NCBI RefSeq assembly: GCF_910592395.1
Contig: NC_088319.1
Span: forward strand, 8,680,001-8,744,000
Source: Lineus longissimus
Lineage: Eukaryota; Nemertea; Pilidiophora; Heteronemertea; Lineidae
Direction: 5' to 3'
Length of the DNA: 64,000 nucleotides
Shown: piece after piece, positions 40,801 through 50,994 of the stretch
Position numbering within the stretch: position 1 is the first letter of the stretch
Layout: each line of letters begins with the position of its first letter
Position numbers and translations under genes: made by a program
The notes under the pieces: model-generated
The model's database searches: none
What the model was told of the DNA's origin: nothing
Seen by the model: only the letters and a program-made list of their open reading frames with translations

Positions 40801-41655
40801 CTCCTTGACACAAGACTTGAGGTTTGTCAGGATGGCAAGCTCATGTGTATATGGGTCGATGCCTGTCACGGAGAAGAATGCTTTGTACAGAAGACGTTCA
40901 AAGGCTTCAGCAAGGAGCTGCATACCCTCAAGACAGCGGCTGTAGTGACCTCCATGTAGAACGGAATTCTCGATTACAGTGGGGCCAAAAACACCAGCCT
41001 GCAACCATGTGATGTCCGCGCCACTTCCATCCAGGAATTTGCCGATACATTTCAAAACAGTCTTCACTAAGTGAAACGTTCCCAGGCAAGGAACCAGGGT
41101 CCTGAATTCCTCTGGTCTCAGCAGTTGTATATAACGGACGATACAATACACACCTTCATCACAATACATTGGTATCTCATTTTGAGTCAGCTGAGAACCA
41201 ATGTCCAGAAAGTTCTTCATAGCGGTATAAACTGTCGAGTACTCTGTAACTGGATGCGGCAGAACAGGCACAAATGCAAGATTCTTTAATGGGATGGCCT
41301 CTTCTGTCCAAACAGAGTTACTAGCGCTCCATGATGGCATTGTTTGTGACTCAGGGTAGATGATCACTTCATCCTGAATGACGTTCAAGCGGGCGAGGGT
41401 CCAAGAAACATCCTTCAGTTTTGCTGCATCGGCTTGGGACGAAGTGTAAGGAAGGTCGGCCACTTTGTAAGTTGCTGGAATGTCCGCACGGCGTGCAGGC
41501 TTGTGAAAGTCGGACAGCACCTGGCATTTCAGTACTTTACTGAATGACTGTGGACCATGTGTAACCTGCGTGTCAGAAATCTTTGGTTTACATGTCGGAA
41601 AATCCAAAGTTTTGCTGTAGAAGAGAGATGTACACAAGAATCCCCCCAGAACCAG
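37812..41655 (-). mobile_element. Academ-like DNA transposon with about 57-bp terminal inverted repeats
   Basis: The segments at about 37812-37865 and 41598-41655 are inverted copies of each other (GTGTACATCTCTCTTCTACA and AACTTTGGATTTTCC in both, with a G-run at the outer end). They bracket a minus-strand coding region with an XPG/PIN-like acidic motif and a Cys8 finger, features described for Academ transposases. The N-terminal part of the expected protein seems to be missing next to the right TIR, so this is an internally deleted, frameshifted copy. I could not identify a target duplication. 37866-38580 is its non-coding 3' part. Confidence 0.6.
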
Positions 41656-41709
41656 GACTAATACGTTAAGATCATCAGGGTGCCTGCTAGGCCTACCCAC
41701 AAAATCCAT
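38583..41709 (-). pseudogene. Academ-like transposase, broken into five frames
   Basis: Reading downward: 41709-40069 (546 residues; TFHLVKTVLKCIGKFLDGSG, FDSTNYLRWGSLYLEDM, DGVIGHAKQKQYVAQWDLI), 40072-39833, 39809-39396, about 39420-39173 (SNDTDVVVALLHHMPVF, then RYVPLHTLFERIG and HSLTGCDITSK), and 39176-38583. The DTD acidic cluster and GCD motif fit an XPG/PIN-type nuclease fold. The last piece has eight cysteines spaced C-x-C-x2-C-x4-C-x-C-x6-C-x3-C-x-C at 38718-38795. I recognise the family as a widespread multi-copy protein of marine invertebrates; the Academ name is inferred from XPG plus Cys8. The first about 37 residues overlap the terminal repeat and flank and are probably not coding. 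Confidence 0.6.
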
Positions 41710-42008
41710 CGCATTGCGTGCATCTTACCAGAAGAACGTGGTCAAAGCAAGATGGGAGACAACAATTATGACATTTGACACGAAAGTGCCCTTTATTGGC
41801 TTTCCCCCACAAGAAAACGATTCCATAATCGATTAGATAACATAAATTCATTTGAAAGACTCAGGATTGGTTAACCATTTACATGGACTTACGTAACTTC
41901 AATAATCATCACCCTGACTGCAGGGATTACTGGCCCTGGCCGCGACCAGGCGTTATTGAATTGACAACATTTACAAGTTTGTCTTCCTATAACCATTGAT
42001 CAATATAC
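41656..42008. other. Spacer between Academ-like and Harbinger-like elements
   Basis: No gene or repeat recognised. The right end (CAATATACTA just before 42011) lines up with the flank of DDE copy B on the other side of the Harbinger-like element. Confidence 0.4.
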
Positions 42009-42228
42009 TAGAGAGGTTGAGATGCACAACTGATACCGATACTTAAACTTATCACTTATCGAGATACGTATACGTTCTTACTTATCTCAAATCACCTTGA
42101 GAAAACCGAACGTATACGTATAACGTATACATATCTTCTATAACTCATTGTCTCTGATTCGGTGACAATCGTACCGCTCAGCAAATCGCAATAGGTCTTG
42201 TATTTTAGAGGTTGTTCCATGAACCAAA

Positions 42229-43281
42229 ATGGCTGCTGTTAACGATATAATTCTTGGTATTGCGGCTGATGTTCTTGAGCCAGAAGATGCCATGTTACTC
42301 ATTTTGTATGATGATGAAAGAGAGAAACCAAGGCGGTTCGGCGTGTTGCTGCAGTACCTTGATGACGAGACATACCGCCGCATATTTCGCTTCGAGAGGC
42401 AGGATGTGGAGCGGTTGTGCTTGGCCCTCCAAATCCCAGAAATGGTGACGTGCCGAAATGGAACTTCAGTTCATGGTTTAGATGCGTTACATGTTCTGTT
42501 GAGACGGCTTGCCTCCCCGAATCGGTTGATCGATATCTCAATCGACCACTGGAAGACACCAAGTGAGGTATCATACATTGTTAATAGAATGCTTGATCTC
42601 ATTTATGATCAGCACGCCCATCTACTGGATGATTTTCACCAGGACTGGTTGGCTCCGCCAAGGCTACGGGAGTTTGCCGACGCAATACGAGACAAGGGTG
42701 CCCCCCTAGAAAACTGCTGGGGCTTTATTGACGGAACTGCGCGCGCCATCTGTCGGCCAATTCGAAATCAACGGCAAATGTACAGTTGCCACAAAAGACA
42801 GCACTGCTACAAGTTTCAGTCCGTCTCCGCCCCGAACGGGATGATTGCGAACATGTATGGTCCCGTAGAGGGCCGGCGTCATGATGCCGCAATGCTGAGA
42901 ATGAGTGGGCTGCTTGACCAGCTCGAGGCTTTGGATCGTCAAGCACCTGGGTATATGTTATATGGTGATCGAGCCTACCCGATTCGCCCCTATCTGTTGA
43001 AGCCGTTCGGAGGAGCTGCACTGAACGACCAGGAGGCCGAATTTAACAGGAGGATGTCCCGGCTCCGAGTCTCTGTGGAATGGACATTTGGGAAGATCAT
43101 TTCCAATTTCGCATTTCTGGACTTTAAAAAAAATCAAAAGTTGTACCTCCAGCCAGTCGCCAAATATTATATAGTTGCTGTGATCCTCACTAACTGCCAC
43201 ACCTGTTTATATGGAAGTCAAACGGGGAGTTTTTTTGGACTTCAGCCCCCAACTCTTCAGCAGTATCTGCAACTTAATTGA
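42229..43281 (+). CDS. Harbinger-like (HARBI1/DDE_Tnp_4) transposase, intact
   Basis: A 350-residue uninterrupted ORF from ATG 42229. The N-terminal helical region (RIFRFERQDVERLCLALQIP) is typical of the HARBI1 family. The DDE catalytic residues are visible: Asp168 in GFIDGTARAIC, Asp219 in GRRHDAAM (with GDRAYP following at 245-250) and Glu284 in SVEWTFGKI. Length fits the family (about 350). It cuts and joins transposon DNA in the nucleus, and requires the Myb-like partner for DNA binding and import in known Harbinger systems. Of the DNA transposon proteins in the window this is the only full-length intact one. Confidence 0.9.
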   Translation: MAAVNDIILGIAADVLEPEDAMLLILYDDEREKPRRFGVLLQYLDDETYRRIFRFERQDVERLCLALQIPEMVTCRNGTSVHGLDALHVLLRRLASPNRLIDISIDHWKTPSEVSYIVNRMLDLIYDQHAHLLDDFHQDWLAPPRLREFADAIRDKGAPLENCWGFIDGTARAICRPIRNQRQMYSCHKRQHCYKFQSVSAPNGMIANMYGPVEGRRHDAAMLRMSGLLDQLEALDRQAPGYMLYGDRAYPIRPYLLKPFGGAALNDQEAEFNRRMSRLRVSVEWTFGKIISNFAFLDFKKNQKLYLQPVAKYYIVAVILTNCHTCLYGSQTGSFFGLQPPTLQQYLQLN

Positions 43282-43651
43282 ATGGACGTTCCAGCTGTAG
43301 AAACAACGTAACCATGGTAACGAATCAGTTAACTTCGACTTGACTTTATTTTTCAGTTAATTTGATCAAAACAGTTGACAAATAAAACTTCACTGTAAAA
43401 ACTAACCGCCTAAGTTAAACTGTGGACGGGTGAAAGTTAACAAAACGTAAACATACAAATTTGTGTGGTAAAACATTGTAGTCTACTCATTTCAGGTATT
43501 TGATGTACATGTATATCAGGAAGTATATGTCGGAAATAAAAAGAGGCCTAAAACAACATGTTGTCGTATATCATCTATGCAATGTGAACCACCATCGTTC
43601 TTGTTCAAGTTAGTGTTCATTGATTCGATGATTAGAAAATCATGGCCCGGA

Positions 43652-44827
43652 TCATTTCTCCATAAACCTCTTCATCATGTCCCACAAAAACTTCTTCTCT
43701 TCTCTTTCACTCTCAAGCCTCAGCCTCCTTTCATCCTTCTCCAAGTCAAATCGAGCAGTATCCAGTTCGAGTTGTTTTTTCTTCAACTCAATCTCCTCCC
43801 GCTGCAGCCCTTAATCTTGCTTAGATTTGTCGGCCAAAAAGTCCAGCGCCTTGCTGTTCGTGGTCCTACTCCGCTTAGCCACACTTTCACCATTTTCTTG
43901 ACCTGAAATTGTAATTAACCTGAAATTATTTTTTAAGGGACACGTAGTAGCCAGTAAGGACCAGTCAAATTGAAACTTAAATTGGCCAAAACAGACATCA
44001 TGACCTTTCTTTATAACCATCAAGATGGTGAGAGACAGAGCGATCCCACCTATGATCTTTAGAATGTATACACTAACCTTCTTCTACTGGGGTTGACAGA
44101 GTTTCCATCGCTTTCTTCCGCAGTTCCTTGGCCTTCGCTTCTTCATCCCCTTTCGCCTGTTTTTTCTGCTTTTGATTCCTATCAGCTTCGTCACGAAGGT
44201 CAAGTATTTCCAAGAGAAGTTGTTCTTTTTCCCCGAATTCATGTTCGACTCCAGACCTGAGAGGAACACAAATGGAAAATATTATTTCATAACCAAGTAG
44301 TAGGACCCGCAGCGCCAATCCTTCACATGAAGAAAGGGAATCCGCAGATGTTGATAACTTGACGGCATTACAGTTAGAGAGGTAGGTAGGCCTCGACTTT
44401 GATATGAAATTTGGTGGATTGTCGTCTTTGGTGTGTTTTTTTTTGTTAAACTGAGAGAAAAATGTCCAAGTGAGGAGGAGAAAGAAGTTCCCATGAAAAA
44501 AAATGAATAAACCAAAACATCGACATCGATAACAGATTGTAATGAAGCATCATCTTGTTATAGCGTACTCATGAGGCGGCACACTCACGCTTTCATGTCC
44601 TCTTTCTCGGCCTTTTCAAATTTGGCCAAAAGCAGGAGAATTCTCTCTCGCACTCGCCGTACACCCACGTCCAATGCTGGTCTTGCATCTTTAGCGGATG
44701 CTTTTAATTTTTCCTCCACCGGGACCCATGATCCCTCGACGAAAGGGTTCTGGGTGACAACTTCTCTAAGTAACATGATGTCGTCATCTTCTGAAAAGTG
44801 TACCCTTTTCTTTCTTTTCTGTGCCAT
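43652..44827 (-). CDS. Harbinger-associated Myb/SANT-like DNA-binding protein, three exons, premature stop
   Basis: Exon 1 (44827-44589) starts MAQKRKKRVHFSEDDDIMLL and holds the trihelix Myb/SANT domain (W in GSWVPVEEKL, RRVRERILLLLAKF). Exon 2 (44256-44078) reads SGVEHEFGEKEQLLLEILD and a charged helix. Exon 3 starts at 43902. Splice phases agree (2, then 1). In exon 3 an in-frame TAA at 43811-43813 follows DFLADKSKQD. Beyond it the same frame stays open through a coiled coil (REEIELKKKQLELDTARFDL, KKFLWDMMKRFMEK) to a TGA at 43652, so the stop probably truncates a longer ancestral protein. It is convergent with the transposase. Its predicted role is recognition of the element's ends. Confidence 0.75.
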
Positions 44828-45693
44828 TCTGAAATTCAAAACCATCCAAATAATTTGAACCCGCCTGCATGGAACCGGAGAAGAAAACGTATAGATCAGC
44901 AATCGGCCTACAACATCCGGGCTTCAATCGGCATCAATCCTCAATCAAAGGAAGAATGCAAGCTAGCTAGCAATCGACGCGCACCTACCGGCATATCAAC
45001 GAGTTTCATCAATTCCGATAAGGCGACGAATGCCCTTCGCATAACCAATCTACAAATCAAGCATGCTTCGTATTTGAAAAAGCCCTCATATTCACAAAAG
45101 CACAATTTTCTGGACGAATTCTTATGTTCGTCATGTGCAATAGGAGTCAACGAAAATAGTTAGGGCAGTAAATTGTATATGTTTGGAAGTTAGGACGAGA
45201 AAAACAGAATTGTTTGACAACAAATCCAATATACTTGCCTGCTTTCCGATGCGTCCACAAACCCCGGACCGAACGTATTGTAACGAGCCTCGTGAGTGAT
45301 ATGCCTACAAAGCGATGACGCATTATGCGGGATATTTACACGTCACCATTGCATAAGCCATTTTATAAGTCCCAGTTTTAACTGACCCCACCTTGTCTCG
45401 CAGACGCAAAACAGTGAAATATAACATTTTCTGTTGTCCATAATCGTGGTCTTGGTTTGTGACAAAAAGCACACCAGTTTGTCTTGAATCATGCATGTCA
45501 ATCTGCTTATGATTTCCTGCGGAATTCCGGGTTGATTGCTCAACTCGGTGCTGTCGAAAAACCTGATTTCTGACAAGGCCCAATCGGCCCTTTTTGCCAA
45601 CTTATCGGGGTGAAATGCCCCCATCAAATTTGATGACGTATTTCGCAAATTTCATAAGTGATAAGTATAAGTATTGGGATCTCAACCTCACTA

Positions 45694-46974
45694 TTGTCTT
45701 CTCCCACTTAACCGAGCGCGGCTGAATCGTAAAATAACTAAGTCCAAATGAATAGGCCGATTTTATTGGTGGCAGGCGAACATTGGAAAGAACAGCCACA
45801 GCTGAAAATTGACTCCCTTTTCGTGGGCAATGTCAATGCCTTCCACGTAAGTGGATAAAAGACATGAACATTGACATGGGATAGTCCTGTACTGAATGAA
45901 TGAATACAATACATCCAGCGTCCTCATTTTATGCCTATAGTGTTCGTTGACCAGAAATTTCTAATCTAGGGCTTATAATAAATCCAGCTTCATGGGTCTG
46001 CAGAATGTCCCAATAAAGAAGTCTTGCTGTTAACGAATAAATTAAAGAAAAGATGCGACTCGCTCTACCAAAACTAGGCGCTTGTCGCATCTGAACTTGA
46101 CAGGTTGATACGGACTTGTTGTTATCAACCTGTCAAGTACAGATGCGACAAGCGCCTAGCTTTGGTAGAGCGAGTCACAGATTTACTTATCAATTTACCA
46201 ATCAATTTTATTATCCAAACGGGATTTACACGTCATCATCAATAACATCATCATCCTCTTCTCCTTCCGAAAACTCAATCCCCTCAACAAACTGCTCAAG
46301 CTCATCATTTACCATCTCTACCCCCTCCCCGACTTCGTCATCGTCCTAAGGAACTAGGCCACTGGCTCTCCAACCGTTCATAATCGTCTGTTGTGTGACC
46401 CTTTCCCAGCCGAGGCTGATCATCCTGACCACATCCCGCCTGGTGATCCGCTCACAATGTCCTTGATCATCAGTGTGGCCGATTTTCCACACTTTCCAAA
46501 TGGTCCTCAGGTGACACTTGAAGGTCCTGTTTACGGTCAAGTCCAAGGGCTGCAGCAGCGAAGTACATCGTCCTGGAATGAAAGTGTCTGTCCCATTCTC
46601 TGCGGTGATTGCATCACGAAATTGCTGATTTCGATGCGCCGGATACCTGTCTAAAAGTAACAGGAACGTGGCCCCTGCTACAAATGGCACAACCAGGGCC
46701 TGCAACCACACGATCAGCGATTGGTGTCGGCCCCAACCCTGTGGACTACCAGTTACCTGGAAAAATAAACAACAAGTATGAACATTTACATTACTTTTCT
46801 GAACAGTCAGACACGCACAATGTTTTGGTTCCATCCATGACAAACCTATAATAATTTTAGTCATAGAAGTTCTGATTTTCCTAAAATACTACCATTAACT
46901 AGAATGACCGTCAATGACAACACTGATGACGTCAGGTACATGTCCTGTACTACAAGCACGGACTTGTATTCTAG
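45694..46974 (-). pseudogene. pogo/jerky-like DDE gene, partial copy B
   Basis: A second copy of the 3' end of the DDE gene at 35360-36480. Exon 4 (46756-46346) keeps GATFLLLLDRYPAHRN and an uninterrupted GRCTSLLQPLDLTVNRTFK, so the second and third Asp are in one frame here. A TAG replaces GAG at 46346-46348, ending the protein at ASGLVP before the acidic tail. Homology ends at 46974 in the intron, so the HTH and first catalytic exons are absent. The 3' flank contains an extra palindrome at 46051-46176 that copy A lacks. Confidence 0.8.
46051..46176. mobile_element. MITE-like near-perfect palindrome in DDE copy B
   Basis: Two arms of about 53 bases (GACTCGCTCTACCAAA, GGCGCTTGTCGCATCTG and ACTTGACAGGTTGATA on the left, the complements in reverse order on the right) surround a loop of about 12 bases. 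Copy A lacks this block between AACGAATAAA and ACAGATTTACTT, which shows it as an insertion. No coding capacity. Confidence 0.75.
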
Positions 46975-48700
46975 GGTGGGGGGGGGGGGGGTGTTGGGGG
47001 GGGGGACTTCAGATTGGTACAAGGCCAATTGATATACTCAGAAGGGAATATTATGGTCCGATCCCGTCAACGGGGGGGGGGGGGGGGGGAGAAATTGTAA
47101 TGGTTAACCCTAAGTAGCTTAGTATGTATTAAGTATTGGCACGAATCCTAAAAGCTGCACTTCACCCAATATCTGGAGATTACTTGAGAAAGAGCACAAT
47201 TTTAAAATTTTAGAAAACATCGTGAGACACAAATCTTTGCCCCGCTTTAAAGTTAAAATTCCCTGAAGCCCGCAGTAGCATAATACGCGTGATTGGGTCT
47301 ATGACTGAGAGCCGTAGTCGACAAGGAGATAGATCACTAAACCGCCAATACTACCTAACTATCCAAAGCTTCAGGAACGGGTAGGACTTTACTGAAGGTC
47401 ACCTCTTCGTTCAACACGGAATGTTTTCAATATGCCAACGGTTCGATCATTTACAGAGCAATTCTCACAAGTTCTTCCACACACACTAGAACACGTGATT
47501 TATTCTTATGAATGGGCTTATACATTGGCACTTTGAACCACCAGGCTTGAAGTGTACCTGAACCAGAGCCATCTTCGTGTGACACATTTTAGGGATGCAT
47601 GGGTTTGGGAACATTATTATTAAACGAAAAATGGCAATTCGTGTATCTTTTTCCTTAATCCTTACTGCCATGATATAATGATCAACATTTTACCTGATCT
47701 AACGCAGTACTGTAATAATGATCATGTGTTTCCTAAAAAAAGGATAAGTGTTGTTGGATGCAGTTTCAGTTGCTGATTATCAAATTAGGGAGACTGGAAA
47801 TCGATAACGTTTTTAAAAGTAACACCAAATATGTTTTGTCGTTCTGATATTTCATTATAGCAATACCATCTTCGTCACAGTTGAGATGAGACGGGGCTTG
47901 GAATTCCTGTGGTACGAACACTCAATGTTGCACACACAATGAAGATACAGGGCCTTCGATATGAATAGCTTGCAGTTAATTTGAAAATGTTCCATCACGT
48001 GCTTTCACCATAGGTGCAGCTGTCAATCTAAAATTTGGATGTGATATCCTGGTCTGTATCTGGTGAGTAACCGATGAAATTTTAGTGAGTTCCTCGGGCA
48101 AAATATGTGTATAAGTAAAGCAATCTAAAACTTAGAGGGTCATATTATATTTCGGGTTGGCTTTAATTAAGTGGTGCACTGACCCGAACAGTATACTCAA
48201 ATCATAGTTGCAGCTGTTAATCTAAAATTTGGTTGTAATATCCTGGACTTATCTGGTGGGTAACCGATTGAATTTAATGACAAGGGAAAAATACAGATGA
48301 TTGGTACTTTTGAGAGCAAGAGATGTTTCGACCCGATGCAACCAATTTGCAGCACAGGTAAACAACACCCTCGGTTTCCAAGGTTTGAGATATTAAAACC
48401 ATTTAGATGTTGTATTGATGGTTAGGTCCAAGTCAACAATGACATCCATCCTGCTTCGCGATAGTGACGCACAACGTACGCAGTAGTTGCACGCCATACA
48501 CGCACAAGTGACGCGCTATCTCTCTACGTTTCGCGTGTATTTACACGCAACTTACGCGCGACCGACGCACTGGGTAGCTAGCGCGATGTAAGAGATGTGA
48601 ATTGTGATATGGACTGTAAAAATATACTTGCGTTAAAATGATATGTCAGGATTCTCCTATCCATGGTGGTACGTCTTGTCTCAGAAACGACTTCGAGGAA
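46975..48700. other. Intergenic upstream of the GPCR, with G-runs and a short direct repeat
   Basis: Two guanine homopolymer stretches (46976-47005 and 47071-47090) flank a short unique piece. An imperfect direct repeat of about 75 bases (GCAGCTGTCAATCTAAAATT near 48017 and GCAGCTGTTAATCTAAAATT near 48211) lies further right. A stretch rich in ACGCAC/TACGCG words (about 48465-48580) precedes the GPCR. No gene is seen. Confidence 0.5.
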
Positions 48701-48759
48701 TCGAGCCCTAAGTGTTGGCGATCTTATATTTATGCATTTCTAAGGACCCCGCCGATAAA

Positions 48760-49879
48760 ATGAATTTCACAGAGGCAATGGAGTCTCTGCCGCTTCAAAT
48801 GAATTTCACCATGGCAGTGGAGTCTCTGCCACTTACAATGAATGTCGCCGAGGCAATGGAGTTTACGTCTTCTCTTACCACAACAATTCCGGGCTTTGTG
48901 AAATGTCTTTCTGGCTACAGACCGCAATCATTTTCAAGATGGAGGCGCTATCTTAGGTTCATCCTCCACGTGCCGTTGATGCTGACCTTCACTTCTCTGG
49001 CTGTTGTTGGGAATTGTATGGCTTTTGTCGTTATCGGTAGTGAGCGACCATTAACATCAACATCTGTTTTCCTCAGGGCATTGGCTGTTGCTGATTACCT
49101 TGTAGTGCTAACTGAACTACGCAGTACCATGGAACGATTGCATTATTATGTGGTATTAATGAACACATATTGGGATTACTATAATATCTTATATCCATAT
49201 ATTCGGACACTGATGCTGTTTGCCAAGACGATATCCAACTACCTCACGGTCTGCGTTGCAATCGAGCGGTTTATAGCTGTCTGCAGACCGTTTAGGGCAG
49301 CCTCGATCTGTACAAATCGAAACGCTTATATCACAGTTGGATGTGTGTTTAGTTGCTCATTTGTATACAACATTCCAACGTTGTTTTCCTACTCAGTTAA
49401 GTACTACTACGATCCTTGCGTTGGCAGGACGAGACCAAGATGGACGATTCTGATCTTTTTGGCCATCCAGTTTACTACCTTGTTTATTATCGAAGCCTTG
49501 CATTTTTGGTCGTTTCTTTTTTGCCAATGATTATTTTCATATTCACTATTTACAATGCGTTGAAATATCTCAAGGACTCGAGGAGAAAAACGGACATGGC
49601 GACGAGAGGTTTAGACAACCGACGAAGAGGAGCAAATACAGCCACAATACGGGTGCTCGTGGTCGTGATAGTATTCCTTTTACTAGAGACACCAAAGGCT
49701 GTGAATGAGATAGTTAGTATTTTTAAAGAGTTAACATCTCTTACTATTGATACCGATTGGACAACTCCCTTATACTACATTTCCCGTTTTTTTTACCTAC
49801 AAACAGCTTCGTTAATTTCTTCATTTACTGCGCAACGGCAACCGTTTTAGGAAAGGATAAATTGAGCTGTTCCGACTGA
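48760..49879 (+). pseudogene. FMRFamide-receptor-like class A GPCR, single exon, two frameshifts
   Basis: The first in-frame ATG is 48760. The extracellular N-terminus carries three 13-residue repeats beginning MNFTEAMESLPL, the first two with NFT glycosylation sites. TM1 has the GN motif (LAVVGNCMAFVVIG), TM2 has ALAVADYLVV, and the DRY position reads ERF in VAIERFIAVCRPF. TM4 and an ECL2 Cys (YYYDPCVG) follow. Near 49440-49470 homology moves to another frame (YYRSLAFLVVSFLPMIIFIF, TM5; TIRVLVVVIVFLLLETPK, TM6). At a T8 run (49787-49794) it moves again to NSFVNFFIYC, the TM7 NPxxY equivalent, ending at 49879. It is therefore either a recent pseudogene or a gene with two assembly indels. Neuropeptide ligand type is inferred. 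Confidence 0.75.
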
Positions 49880-50516
49880 GAAGGACAAGAGGAAACTCAT
49901 TAAGTTAACCAATCGATGATTTTCACGTTCGACATCAGGGAGGAGAATATATCTTTCCTGAATCGTCTAATCGATTGTTGTGTCAGGTGGCGAATGATAT
50001 TTTGAAAGAGGGAATCATACCTCAATTCGTCAGAACACAAATTTGGAACCGTTACTTTTCCAAGGGTGACATTTGAACATCTGCACTGGTATCGCTGTAG
50101 AAGCCAAGTTTATTCTCGAACGTTTGACTTAAAACATTGCTTTGGCTCGGTTTTATAGGGGTGTGGCGAAGTGCCCCTTCCCTTTTTGTTAGACACCCTG
50201 TATTGGTTAGCTGGTTAAAATGGAGGGTTTGTATTGCAGAAATGATTGTGTCCGGCCCTGTAAATTGACACTCTTATAAACGTTGAGAATTTGCAGAAGT
50301 AACAGTGGTCCAACTAGGCCTGAATGACTTGGTGTGGGGAACTCCCTATTGTGTAATGTGTACGGGGGTATGAGCTAATTTCAGGGGTATGAGCAATATA
50401 CAAGATCACTTCTAGAGTCACCGTGTACCGTGTAGGACATTTTTGCAGAAGGAGCTCCAGTTCTGATATGCTGGCAGTGGAATCTTCTAGCATGAGTCGT
50501 GCGATGCGTCTTGGGC
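49880..50516. other. Intergenic, no gene recognised
   Basis: Downstream of the GPCR. Only short frames; no domain or repeat recognised. Confidence 0.4.
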
Positions 50517-50730
50517 AGACGTTGCATAGAGCGTCATGCTTCACTCCTCACGCCTCATGCTTCACGGTTCACTCGTGAAACGAAGAATTAACAAGGTATT
50601 TCAATGAGCCCTGTTACATAGGAAAAAATGAGGGCCTAAGTTGAAATACCTTGTTAATTCTTCGGTTCACGAGTGAACCGTGAAGCATGAGGCGTGAGGA
50701 GTGAAGCGTTAAGCTCTATGTAACGTCTGC
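50517..50730. mobile_element. MITE-like inverted repeat with about 90-bp arms
   Basis: Left arm from ACGTTGCATAGAGC through GCTTCACTCCTCACGCCTCA to AATTAACAAGGTATTTCAA; right arm from TTGAAATACCTTGTTAATT back to GCTCTATGTAACGT. Arms differ at a few positions only, with about 33 bases between them. No coding capacity. It appears to be inserted in a stretch of locally repeated GGCAGTGG.. sequence. Confidence 0.75.
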
Positions 50731-50744
50731 CTTGGCCACTTGCT

Positions 50745-50895
50745 GTTGGCAGTGGTCTGAACTTTCCTGGCGTTAGTGCTGCCAAGTCGTGTGACGCGGC
50801 TTGTCCACTTACTATTAGTAATGGTCTGAAGCTTTCCTAACGTTGGTGCTGTAAAATCGTGTGACGCGGCTTGTTCACTCACTGGCAGTGGACTG
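50745..50895 (+). repeat. Two-copy direct repeat, about 70 bp
   Basis: AGTGGTCTGAACTTTCCTGG.. and AATGGTCTGAAGCTTTCCTA.., each continuing GTGTGACGCGGCTTGT. It is a simple imperfect tandem duplication. Confidence 0.7.
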
Positions 50896-50994
50896 GTTAT
50901 TCATTCTGTGCCTGAGGGTATATTTTGGGTCGAGGCGACCCAGCAACCTGCTCTACACTGGTCTCGCCATAACGCTGTGGAACACTATACGGGA

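Larger units (their letters stand above)
42009..45693 (+). mobile_element. Harbinger/ISL2EU-like DNA transposon with transposase and Myb/SANT gene
   Basis: The left end (42011: GAGAGGTTGAGAT.., then ATACTTAAACTTATCACTTA) and right end (45654-45691, reading inward on the minus strand GTGAGGTTGAGAT.., then ATACTTATACTTATCACTTA) are inverted repeats of 38-50 bases. TA is present at both flanks (42009-42010 and 45692-45693). Inside, a plus-strand transposase and a minus-strand Myb-like gene converge, the classic two-gene Harbinger layout. The right flank is DDE copy B. The 5' region holds repeated ACGTATACGT words (42066-42130), possible binding sites. About 830 bases (44828-45653) upstream of the Myb-like gene are non-coding. 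Confidence 0.8.

Noticed and set aside
37440-41709. One large host gene joining the HTH exon to the Academ-like region
   Set aside because: The terminal inverted repeat at 37812-37865 lies between them, and the HTH exon splices in phase to the DDE exons on its other side.
43577-43906. 109-codon plus-strand protein beside the Harbinger transposase
   Set aside because: It is antisense to the coiled-coil end of the Myb-like gene, whose frame continues across it.
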